A program made the translations under genes and the position numbers. The notes beneath the pieces are model-generated. The model made no database searches, was not told the DNA's origin, and saw only the letters and a list, made by a program, of their open reading frames with translations. Shown piece by piece: positions 1 through 6,801 of a stretch of 19,919 nucleotides of DNA (position 1 is its first letter; every line of letters starts with the position of its first letter). This DNA is from Deltaproteobacteria bacterium (lineage in GTDB: Bacteria > Desulfobacterota > Syntrophia > Syntrophales > Smithellaceae): contig DSAV01000202.1 in assembly GCA_011046295.1 (NCBI GenBank), forward strand, positions 1 through 19,919. The letters run 5' to 3'.

Positions 1-192
1 TGTTGGATTATGAAAGATAAAGTTTTGCATTTTATAAATCCTTTCGCTTTATAAAAAATCATTAATCGTAAGTATAATGTCAAAGGCAAAGCAAATCACT
101 CATGTGGTGATTTGCCCTGTCTTAGCATTTTAATGCACAAGTAGAAATTTCAGGGTAGGGTTTTGTGCCGCCGGCTGAAACTTATTTAACTA
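1..192. other. Non-coding left edge, 3' flank of the leftward gene
   Basis: No reading frame of convincing length or ribosome binding site is seen here. The stretch is AT-rich. Its only clear structure is the hairpin at 91-115, annotated separately, plus a short GCATT/AATGC inverted repeat at 125-136. It most likely holds the 3' untranslated region of the minus-strand gene that ends at 193, and perhaps the tail of a gene beyond the left edge. Confidence 0.5.
91..115 (-). terminator. Possible intrinsic terminator of the leftward hypothetical gene
   Basis: GCAAATCAC at 91-99 pairs perfectly with GTGATTTGC at 107-115 around a 7-nt loop. Read on the minus strand, which is the direction of the gene ending at 193, the stem is followed by TTTGCCTTTG, a weak and interrupted T-tract. 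The position about 80 nt past the stop codon fits a terminator. The T-tract is poor and the stem is only moderately GC-rich, so it could also be a 3' end-protecting stem or a bidirectional element. Confidence 0.4.
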
Positions 193-975
193 CTAGGGCG
201 TTTCAAAAAACTGATGCGGCTGAAAAATACAAATATTCGCGTCACCAGCGATATTACCATCGGTTATTTCCACAAAGTAGCCGTAGCTGGTATTTGGTTT
301 CAACTCAGTTTCAATGATAACTTCTCCTCTGTTCAATCCGGCCTTTGGTTGATTCTGGAACAGTCTCTGTGTGTAGATGTTGTCGAACCAGGCAAGATTG
401 TTGCCGTCAAATTCTTTCGGTATGGAAGACTGCGCCAGGCGATAAACATAATACGCGTCGTGATTGTCCACATCCTTGAGCGTTTTCCAACTGCATTTGA
501 TATTCTTGCGCGCGGACCCGGCTTTCAACGGATTTTTTTTGGAAGGTGAAAATGAATCCAAAATTTTCTGCCGGTGTTTCAGGTAAGAAGAAACCATCGC
601 CTGGGAAGGGGCGCTTTTCTGCATACGCGATTTTTTTACCACCGCGCCGTCTTTGCAGGTAATTTCAATCGTGTATTCTCCTTCTTTCATAAAACCGGTG
701 GGCAGATTTATCATGTACCAGTAGTTGGGAATTTTAGGATCATAAAACCAGCCGTTTAATGTTTCATTGTTAAATTTTTCGTTGGAAAATTTAACTTCGT
801 AACCGCCGGGCCCGTAGCCCATAATTTTTTCGATCATTTCCGGCGCGACTACGTCGGGCGTGGGAAACAGGGCGACAAGAAATTTGTGCGTTTCCTTAGG
901 CATGCGGGAATCTTCAAAATCCCAGTAAACGTCACAGGCCATGATATCGAAAATCTTAATTTCTGCGTTTGCCAT
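193..975 (-). CDS. Hypothetical protein, 260 aa, two beta-rich domains
   Basis: I do not recognise this protein. The start at 975 is supported by AAGGAG a few bases upstream on the minus strand. No signal peptide or membrane segment is visible, so it is probably cytoplasmic. Residues about 8-120 are rich in aromatic and beta-type segments (GWFYDP, NYWYMINLPTGF, EGEYTIEITCKDG). A basic, Ser/Lys-rich linker covers about 120-150. Residues about 155-258 look like a fibronectin type III-like sandwich, with an early CSW, a central YYVYRLA and a late NTSYGYFVEITD. The Fn3 comparison is an impression from pattern only. The four Cys do not form an obvious metal site. The gene is transcribed away from the dcw cluster across a 592-nt gap to mraZ, so there is no operon link to division. 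Confidence 0.8.
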   Translation of the reverse strand: MANAEIKIFDIMACDVYWDFEDSRMPKETHKFLVALFPTPDVVAPEMIEKIMGYGPGGYEVKFSNEKFNNETLNGWFYDPKIPNYWYMINLPTGFMKEGEYTIEITCKDGAVVKKSRMQKSAPSQAMVSSYLKHRQKILDSFSPSKKNPLKAGSARKNIKCSWKTLKDVDNHDAYYVYRLAQSSIPKEFDGNNLAWFDNIYTQRLFQNQPKAGLNRGEVIIETELKPNTSYGYFVEITDGNIAGDANICIFQPHQFFETP

Positions 976-1507
976 AGTTTTTCTCCTTTTTACTGTTATT
1001 TAACGTCTTTTATTCTTTATACATTGGTACAAAATGTGTGCCGAAGGATGAAAGAAAATTTTCCTCATAAATCGCCGTATTAATAACTATTTACAAAATA
1101 AATGCAAGCTGATGTCATAAATATATGTGCCATGGCACATATATGATGCGGCACAATTGTGTGTCATAACATCATAATAGCCAGCTTATCTGGCGGAGAT
1201 GCTTTCTTTGGCGGCAAATAGTGCCCGCCAAAACACAAATTTCACATATTGAAGCAGTATAACACATGCGCCCGGGTATTTTCCCTTATGTGTGAAAAAT
1301 TAAGCTCCGCTTCTTTGCGATTGCCACATGGGCAATATACCCATTATTTTGTCTATATTACTAATAATATTAAATAAAAACCGAATATTCCTCATTATTA
1401 TAATCAAAGTTGGTTATTTCTTGAAGAAAAAATAATTCGGATAGGAAAACCCTCCACATCTTTTCTTCTATTTTCTTAGTAATTTTAAGTTTTTAATTAA
1501 AAAAAAC
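976..1507. other. Long non-coding spacer with clustered inverted repeats
   Basis: This divergent intergenic stretch is AT-rich and contains no credible gene on either strand. It must hold the promoter of the leftward hypothetical gene, which I could not place with confidence, and the upstream part of the mraZ promoter. It contains a perfect 24-bp palindrome (1121-1144), a 10-bp palindrome (1152-1161), and hairpins at 1180-1194 (GCCAG/CTGGC), 1207-1232 (TTTGGCGG/CCGCCAAA), 1262-1293 (ACACAT/ATGTGT) and 1381-1440 (CCGAAT/ATTCGG). The last 25 bases before the mraZ -35 box are nearly pure A/T, like an UP element. It could hold operators, a small RNA or remnants of a short mobile repeat. Confidence 0.6.
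1113..1169. repeat. Paired palindromes bracketed by an 8-bp direct repeat
   Basis: A perfect 24-bp palindrome occupies 1121-1144, with core TGTGCCATGGCACA and alternating A/T arms. A second perfect palindrome, CACAATTGTG, is at 1152-1161. The same 8-mer TGTCATAA abuts both sides, at 1113-1120 and 1162-1169. The half-site TGTGCC or its complement occurs four times nearby (1037, 1126, 1134 and 1150). This looks like a dimeric regulator's operator pair, about 150 nt upstream of the leftward gene. The binding protein cannot be named from sequence. The direct repeats could alternatively mark a small insertion remnant. Confidence 0.5.
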
Positions 1508-1536
1508 TTGACAAAGCAGTTTTGTCCTCTTATAGT
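1482..1536 (+). promoter_or_regulatory. Sigma-70 promoter of mraZ and the dcw cluster
   Basis: TTGACA at 1508-1513 is a perfect -35 box. After a 17-nt spacer comes TATAGT at 1531-1536, one mismatch from the -10 consensus. The A/T-only stretch just upstream (about 1482-1507) resembles an UP element. Transcription would begin near 1543, leaving a leader of about 25 nt before the GTG start of mraZ. This is the only strong promoter I could find for the fifteen-gene cluster. Confidence 0.85.
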
Positions 1537-1558
1537 GGAGCAAAGTGGTTTGATGTGG
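1535..1558 (+). promoter_or_regulatory. Probable MraZ operator: three GTGG boxes, 10-bp period
   Basis: GTGG starts at 1535, 1545 and 1555, exactly one helical turn apart, with a degenerate fourth box (GTAG) at 1565. The array overlaps the -10 box, the expected transcription start and the leader up to the ribosome binding site. MraZ proteins are known to bind short direct repeats of this type, TGGGN spaced by 5 nt in E. coli and AAAGTG-type repeats in mollicutes, in front of their own gene. The location implies repression by steric block of RNA polymerase. Binding here is inference. Confidence 0.7.
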
Positions 1559-1567
1559 AGGGTAGTA

Positions 1568-2014
1568 GTGTCTGTTTTTAGGGGTCAGCATCATCACACG
1601 ATAGACGAAAAGGGAAGGGTCATTTTCCCGTCCAAGTTCCGCGAAATCTTCGCGCGGCAGTATGACAACCACATGGTCATTACCAACTGGGACGGTTATC
1701 TGATGGTTTTTCCCTATGATGAATGGCGTATCATCGAAGAAAAAATTTCACATCAATCAATCCTGCGCAAAGAGGTCCGCGATTTTCAAAGATTCTTCAT
1801 GTCCGGCGCGGTGGACTGCAATCTGGATAATCAGGGAAGAGTGCTCATTCCTCCGGCACTGCGCGAGTACGCGGGTCTGGAAAAAGATATCATTATGGCC
1901 GGTATGATTAGAGTAGTTGAAATTTGGTCGAAAGACCGTTTTGAAAACAAAATGAAAAAAGTCGGTTCCGATATCAGCCGTTTTGGTGAATTTGTGGCTG
2001 ATTTGGGAATATGA
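1568..2014 (+). CDS. mraZ: Transcriptional regulator MraZ
   Basis: A 148-residue member of the MraZ family, a ring-forming DNA-binding regulator of the dcw cluster with two AbrB-like domains. Both copies of the family DxxxGR motif are present, at residues 13-17 (DEKGR) and 87-91 (DNQGR), each followed by the typical hydrophobic-Pro-x-x-hydrophobic-R-E stretch. I chose GTG at 1568 because it follows GGAGGG at 1557-1562 by 5 nt and gives the family N-terminus MSVFRG. A longer frame from TTG 1508 would start inside the -35 box. ATG 1553 lies only about 10 nt after the expected transcription start and has no ribosome binding site. The stop overlaps the rsmH start (ATGA). The three GTGG boxes in front of it suggest autorepression. 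Confidence 0.95.
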   Translation: MSVFRGQHHHTIDEKGRVIFPSKFREIFARQYDNHMVITNWDGYLMVFPYDEWRIIEEKISHQSILRKEVRDFQRFFMSGAVDCNLDNQGRVLIPPALREYAGLEKDIIMAGMIRVVEIWSKDRFENKMKKVGSDISRFGEFVADLGI

Positions 2015-2952
2015 AAATGAAAGACGACTTCTTCCACGAACCGGTAATGGTCAGAGAGGTTGTCGAAATGCTCTTGACGAATAGACAAGGCGTTTATGTG
2101 GACGGCACAATAGGTGGCGCGGGACACGCCGGCGCTATACTGGAGAACACGAATGCCTTTTTGGTGGGAATTGACCGCGACGAGGAAGCGTTGCTGTTCG
2201 CGGAAAAAAAATTGTCGCGATTCGGAAAACGTAAAGTTTTAGTTCAGGCAAATTTTGCCGAGTTGAGTGAGGTGCTGAAAAAACTGGACATAAAAAAAGT
2301 TGACGGCGTGTTATTTGATCTGGGCGTCTCATCCCGTCAGCTGGATAATCCCGAGAGAGGTTTCAGTTTTAATTATGATGCTCCTCTCGACATGCGCATG
2401 AATCGCGGCGCGAAGCTCAGCGCGTACGATGTCGTCAATGGTTTTGAGCAAAGTGAGCTGGAAAGAATTATCAGGTCATACGGGGAAGAAAAAATGGCGG
2501 CAAGAATAACAAGAGCAATAGCAAAAAAAAGACAGCTCGCGCCGATTGAGAAAACCACGCAACTGGCGGATATCGTTGCCGGAGCTATTCCCGCGAAATT
2601 TAAAGGCCGCAAAACTCATCCGGCCACAAAAACATTTCAGGCCATCAGAATAGCCGTAAATAATGAACTTGATAATATAAAACCGGGTATCGCCGGCGCG
2701 GTGGAAGCGTTAAAATCAGGCGGTCGCCTTTGTGTGATTTCTTTTCATTCACTGGAAGACCGTATTGTAAAAAACGAATTCAAATCCATGGCCGGCGGCT
2801 GTACCTGCCCGAAAGATATTCCCTATTGCGTCTGCCAGCGACAGGCAAAACTTAAACCGGTAACCACCAAAGCGATTAAATCGTCGCCGGAAGAAATAAA
2901 ACACAACCCGCGCGCCCGCAGCGCCAGGCTGCGCGTTGCCCAGAGGTGCTGA
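2011..2952 (+). CDS. rsmH: 16S rRNA (cytosine(1402)-N(4))-methyltransferase RsmH
   Basis: A 313-residue S-adenosylmethionine-dependent enzyme that N4-methylates C1402 in the decoding centre of 16S rRNA (formerly MraW). Its length equals that of the E. coli enzyme. The SAM-binding motif DGTIGGAGHA is at residues 31-40 and GIDRD at 53-57. The catalytic-region signature FDLGVSSRQLDNPERGFSF and the SFHSLEDR motif at 244-251 are intact. A Cys-rich CTCPKDIPYCVC stretch near the C-terminus is typical of the family. The ATG at 2011 overlaps the mraZ stop by 4 nt, indicating translational coupling. A second ATG at 2017 is possible but less favoured. ftsL starts one nucleotide after the stop. Confidence 0.97.
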   Translation: MKMKDDFFHEPVMVREVVEMLLTNRQGVYVDGTIGGAGHAGAILENTNAFLVGIDRDEEALLFAEKKLSRFGKRKVLVQANFAELSEVLKKLDIKKVDGVLFDLGVSSRQLDNPERGFSFNYDAPLDMRMNRGAKLSAYDVVNGFEQSELERIIRSYGEEKMAARITRAIAKKRQLAPIEKTTQLADIVAGAIPAKFKGRKTHPATKTFQAIRIAVNNELDNIKPGIAGAVEALKSGGRLCVISFHSLEDRIVKNEFKSMAGGCTCPKDIPYCVCQRQAKLKPVTTKAIKSSPEEIKHNPRARSARLRVAQRC

Positions 2953-2953
2953 A

Positions 2954-3292
2954 ATGGCCCATGCCGTCTCTACCCGTACTATGCCGCGTTTTCGGGAAGC
3001 AAAAACTACTTCTCTGGGAATCAAATATTCGACATTTATCGTTGTCGCGGTAGTTTTCATGTTTGTCGCCTTGATTTACGTCGGTTCACATATACGCATG
3101 ACGGAACTGGAGTACAAAATTGCCGCCCAAATGAGCGAAAGGGAGCTCAAGCTTGAAGAACAAAAGAAATTAAGATTGGAGATGGCGATGCTGAAAGCTC
3201 CGCAAAGAATTGAGAAGGTGGCCAGAAAACAATTGCGGATGTCATATCCTGAAAGCAAACAGGTTATTGTCCTAAAGAATTCAGGAGAATGA
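2954..3292 (+). CDS. ftsL: Cell division protein FtsL
   Basis: A 112-residue bitopic membrane protein in the position expected of FtsL, between rsmH and ftsI. A basic cytoplasmic N-terminus of about 25 residues is followed by one membrane segment at about 27-44 (FIVVAVVFMFVALIYVG). A charged, heptad-like coiled coil runs from about 48 to 85, and the short periplasmic tail contains the family-like KVARKQLRMSYP. FtsL pairs with FtsB through the coiled coil and links FtsQ to the FtsW-FtsI synthase. I chose ATG 2954 because AGAGG at 2942-2946 precedes it by 7 nt. A frame extension to TTG 2936 would overlap the rsmH tail without its own ribosome binding site. The call rests on context plus topology, since FtsL sequences are weakly conserved. 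Confidence 0.88.
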   Translation: MAHAVSTRTMPRFREAKTTSLGIKYSTFIVVAVVFMFVALIYVGSHIRMTELEYKIAAQMSERELKLEEQKKLRLEMAMLKAPQRIEKVARKQLRMSYPESKQVIVLKNSGE

Positions 3293-3293
3293 T

Positions 3294-5270
3294 ATGGCTA
3301 TACACAAGAGAAGATGGTTAAAATTCAGGATAGGAAGCGTACTGGTTGTTTTTATGGTACTGTTTGTTGCCCTGATATCGCGCGCTTTTCAATTGCAGGT
3401 TTTATCAAGTCAAAATCTCAAAGCGATGGCCCAAAGGCAGCATACGGCCAGCCTGCAAATGCAGCCGGAAAGAGGCGTGATTTATGACCGAAACGGCGAA
3501 AAACTTGCCCTGTCCATAATGGTTGATTCCGTCTGCGCCGATCCATCCAGAATTTCCGATGCGGACGCGGTTTCCGCGCAAGTCGCCAAAATTCTTAATG
3601 TGAACCGGCAATCAGTCTATAAACAAATATCCCGGCCTAAAAACTTCAGCTGGCTTGCCCGAAGAATATCGCCGGAACAGGCCGCGAGCATTAAGAACGC
3701 CGATATCGAAGGAATATTTCTGGTTAAAGAGCCACGGAGATTTTATCCCAACGGTCAATTGGCCGCGCATCTGCTCGGATTCGTGGGGGATGATAACAGC
3801 GGCCTGGAAGGATTGGAATTCCGATATGAATCAATATTGAAGGAAGATCCGAAAAGATTGGCATGGGTGCGTGACGCGAAAGGGAAGAAACTCTTCCTGC
3901 GCGCCGAAAAGGCTGAAGAGGCAGTGGATGAAGCCTTAAACCTGGTTTTAACTATTGATAACCGGATTCAATATCTGGTGGAATCGAATCTTAAAGAAGC
4001 AGTAGAAGCAAGGGGCGCCAAGGGCGGAATCGCCATTGTGATGAATCCGAAAACCGGAGAGATTCTGGCGCTGGCCAATGAAACAGGTTTTAATCCTAAC
4101 AATATCAGCGGTCTTTTACCGGACGTGTGGCGAAACCGGGCGGTAACGGATGTTTTTGATCCGGGGTCCACTTTTAAACCATTTTTGATTGCGGCGGCCC
4201 TGGAGGAAAAAAAGGTCAGGGAAGATGAAAAGATTTTCTGTGAAGACGGCTCCTTTACCGTAGCTAACAGAGTGTTTCGCGAAGCAGGAAGAAAACGTCA
4301 CGGATATTTGTCCGTCAGCGATATTCTCAAGTTTTCAAGTAACATCGGTTCAGTAAAAATAGCGCAAAAACTCGGCAAAGAAAAATACTACGAATATATT
4401 CAGGATTTCGGTTTTGGCGTGCGCACCGGGATAGAATTACCCGGCGAATCTCCGGGAATAGTCAGGTCGCCCGAAAACTGGACGAAGGTGGACACGGCTT
4501 CCATTGCCTTCGGTCATGGCATATCCGTGACGGCAATTCAACTGATTGCCGCGATGTCGGCGATAGCCAATGACGGCGTTTTGATGAAACCATACATTGT
4601 GAAAGGCCTGACTGACAAGAATAATAATCCCATAAAAATGCAAACTCCCGAAGCAGTTCGCCAGGTAGTATCGCCCCAAACGGCAAAACGCATGAGCAAA
4701 ATGCTTACCGAAGTTGTGGCGGCAGGCGACGGCACGGGAAGGAACGCCTTTATTGAAAATGTGGCGGTTGCCGGTAAAACCGGAACAGCGCAAAAGTATG
4801 ATATTGTCCAAAAAGCTTATTCTTCAGACAAAGTACGCACTTCTTTTATGGGATATTTTCCGGTTGATAATCCCCAGGTTGCCATTCTTGTTATTTTAGA
4901 TGAGCCGCAGACTGATAAATGGGGCGGCGTGGCCGCCGCGCCGTTATTTAAAAAAATCGGCGAACAGATATTGAACCGTTTTGAAACAAACATCAGGGAA
5001 ACAAAAATCGTGAAAGCAAATATGTCCGATATGGTACGCCTGGTTGCCGCGGGGGACAATCATATTGGCGAAGATTATTTTGTCCTGGATGATTCAGAAA
5101 TGCCTGATTTTACCGGACTTACAATAAGGCAGGCCGTGAAAAAGGCCAGAGCAAACTCAATAGATTTAAAAGCATCAGGCAGCGGCTGGGCGGTGAACCA
5201 GCATCCGCGGCCCGGGACGGCGTTGTCCGGCGAGCGCGTCTGCCAAGTAGTTTTTGAAACAGGCTATTGA
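3294..5270 (+). CDS. ftsI: Septal peptidoglycan transpeptidase FtsI (class B PBP) with PASTA domain
   Basis: A 658-residue class B penicillin-binding protein that crosslinks septal peptidoglycan in the periplasm as partner of FtsW. A single N-terminal membrane anchor covers about 12-32. The dimerisation domain with RGVIYDRNGEKLA follows. The transpeptidase domain carries all three active-site motifs: STFK at 292-295 (S292 nucleophile, K295), SSN at 348-350 and KTGT at 495-498. The C-terminus adds one PASTA domain from about 603 (MPDFTGLTIRQAVKKA) to the end. E. coli FtsI lacks this, but it is seen in Gram-positives and in some deltaproteobacterial-type homologues. AGGAG precedes ATG 3294, and ftsL ends one nucleotide before the start. 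Confidence 0.96.
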   Translation: MAIHKRRWLKFRIGSVLVVFMVLFVALISRAFQLQVLSSQNLKAMAQRQHTASLQMQPERGVIYDRNGEKLALSIMVDSVCADPSRISDADAVSAQVAKILNVNRQSVYKQISRPKNFSWLARRISPEQAASIKNADIEGIFLVKEPRRFYPNGQLAAHLLGFVGDDNSGLEGLEFRYESILKEDPKRLAWVRDAKGKKLFLRAEKAEEAVDEALNLVLTIDNRIQYLVESNLKEAVEARGAKGGIAIVMNPKTGEILALANETGFNPNNISGLLPDVWRNRAVTDVFDPGSTFKPFLIAAALEEKKVREDEKIFCEDGSFTVANRVFREAGRKRHGYLSVSDILKFSSNIGSVKIAQKLGKEKYYEYIQDFGFGVRTGIELPGESPGIVRSPENWTKVDTASIAFGHGISVTAIQLIAAMSAIANDGVLMKPYIVKGLTDKNNNPIKMQTPEAVRQVVSPQTAKRMSKMLTEVVAAGDGTGRNAFIENVAVAGKTGTAQKYDIVQKAYSSDKVRTSFMGYFPVDNPQVAILVILDEPQTDKWGGVAAAPLFKKIGEQILNRFETNIRETKIVKANMSDMVRLVAAGDNHIGEDYFVLDDSEMPDFTGLTIRQAVKKARANSIDLKASGSGWAVNQHPRPGTALSGERVCQVVFETGY

Positions 5271-5277
5271 GGGAGAT

Positions 5278-6798
5278 ATGCAACTAAGGCATTTACTGGA
5301 AAGTGTGGACATTGTCAATGGTCCCCAAGATACGGATGCTGAGGCGTCGGAGGTTTCTTATGTCGCCGGCAAGTGCAAGGCCAACTCACTTTTCGTGGCG
5401 ATAAAGGGACTGCAGCATGATGGTCACGATTATATTCCTGACGCGGCGGCCAGAGGCGCGCGCTTTATCGTTCATGACAGAGAGGTAAATATTCCCGCCG
5501 GCATTACGTCAATCAGGGTTAACGACAGCAGGAAAGCTTTAGGGGTTCTGGCCAGAAATTATTTTAAACATCCGTCCGGCAGCATGGTGCTTGTTGCCGT
5601 AACCGGTACCAGCGGCAAGACGACAATCGCCTATCTCCTGGAAGCCATATTAAAGACGGCGAAATTAAATTGCGGTGTGCTGGGCACGGTTAATTATCGC
5701 TACGCGGATAAAATATTTTCGGCTCCCAACACTACTCCGGAATCCTTCGAGATGCAAAAAATTTTACGCGAAATGGCCGATGAAGGCATAACTCACGTCA
5801 TCGCCGAAGTGTCATCACATGCCCTTGCTTTAAAAAGAGTCGACGCGTGTGATTTTGACCTGGCAATATTTGCGAATCTTTCTCCCGAGCATCTTGATTA
5901 TCATCGGAATATGGAAGAATACTTTCAGGCAAAAAAACGCCTTTTCGGTGAGATATTACCGCTTAGCAAAAAAAAGAATAAATATAAAATGGTAATAAAC
6001 GGCGATGATGAATGGGGAAAAAGAATATTGCGCGAAATAGAATTACCATCTCTCTCTTTCGGTATGGGGGCTGATAATGCCGTCAGGGGCTTTATTAATG
6101 CTTCATCTCTGTCCGGCATTAAAGCGGAGCTTGTGCTGGACGATGAAAGAATGTTTGTCGAAAGTGAACTTATCGGCAATTTCAACGCGTATAACATCAT
6201 GGCCGCCGCCACTGCCGCTAAAGCCTTAGGCGTAACATCACCGGCCATTAAAACCGGAATAGCTAATTTAAATTATGTGCCCGGTCGTCTCGAGAAAGTC
6301 GATACGCCTTTAGGGTTCAATGTTTTTGTGGATTACGCGCACAAGGCGGATGCTTTACGGCAGGTGCTTCAGGCCTTAACGGATTTGAAAAAAAACCGAG
6401 TTATCACGGTCTTTGGCTGCGGAGGGAACAGGGACCGTGCCAAAAGGCCTCTTATGGGCAAGGAAGCAACAGATTACAGTGACCTGACCATTGTCACTTC
6501 CGACAATCCTCGTCTGGAAGACCCGCTGGCGATAATCGCGGAAATAGAAGCGGGAATCGATCAGAAAAAAATAAGAAAAATGTCCCGCCATGAATCGCTA
6601 AACGGTAATGCTTCGCATGCGTATATGATTGTTCCACAACGGAAGAAGGCAATCGAAATCGCGATAAACATGGCGCAAAAAGACGATATTGTTCTCATTG
6701 CCGGAAAAGGCCATGAGGATTATCAGATTATGGGAACCGAGAAAACGCCTTTTGACGATCGCGTAGTTGCCGCGGAAGCTCTGAAGAAGAGGGAATAA
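5278..6798 (+). CDS. murE: UDP-MurNAc-L-Ala-D-Glu:meso-diaminopimelate ligase MurE
   Basis: A 506-residue cytoplasmic ATP-dependent Mur ligase that adds the third stem-peptide residue. The P-loop GTSGKTT is at 110-116. The substrate-loop TTPES and HLDYH follow, and the Lys expected to be carbamylated is K219 in QAKKRLF. FGCGGNRDRAKRP marks the nucleotide-binding C-terminal region. DNPR at 409-412 is the signature of meso-diaminopimelate specificity, as opposed to lysine-type enzymes. I placed the start at ATG 5278, preceded by GAGGGAG at 5269-5275. An upstream TTG at 5254 lies inside ftsI and lacks a ribosome binding site. The gap from the ftsI stop is 7 nt, and the gap to murF is 3 nt. Confidence 0.97.
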   Translation: MQLRHLLESVDIVNGPQDTDAEASEVSYVAGKCKANSLFVAIKGLQHDGHDYIPDAAARGARFIVHDREVNIPAGITSIRVNDSRKALGVLARNYFKHPSGSMVLVAVTGTSGKTTIAYLLEAILKTAKLNCGVLGTVNYRYADKIFSAPNTTPESFEMQKILREMADEGITHVIAEVSSHALALKRVDACDFDLAIFANLSPEHLDYHRNMEEYFQAKKRLFGEILPLSKKKNKYKMVINGDDEWGKRILREIELPSLSFGMGADNAVRGFINASSLSGIKAELVLDDERMFVESELIGNFNAYNIMAAATAAKALGVTSPAIKTGIANLNYVPGRLEKVDTPLGFNVFVDYAHKADALRQVLQALTDLKKNRVITVFGCGGNRDRAKRPLMGKEATDYSDLTIVTSDNPRLEDPLAIIAEIEAGIDQKKIRKMSRHESLNGNASHAYMIVPQRKKAIEIAINMAQKDDIVLIAGKGHEDYQIMGTEKTPFDDRVVAAEALKKRE

Positions 6799-6801
6799 GA
6801 A

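Noticed and set aside
1207..1232. Hairpin TTTGGCGG/CCGCCAAA as an intrinsic terminator
   Set aside because: Neither strand has a T-tract after the stem, and no gene ends toward it from either side.
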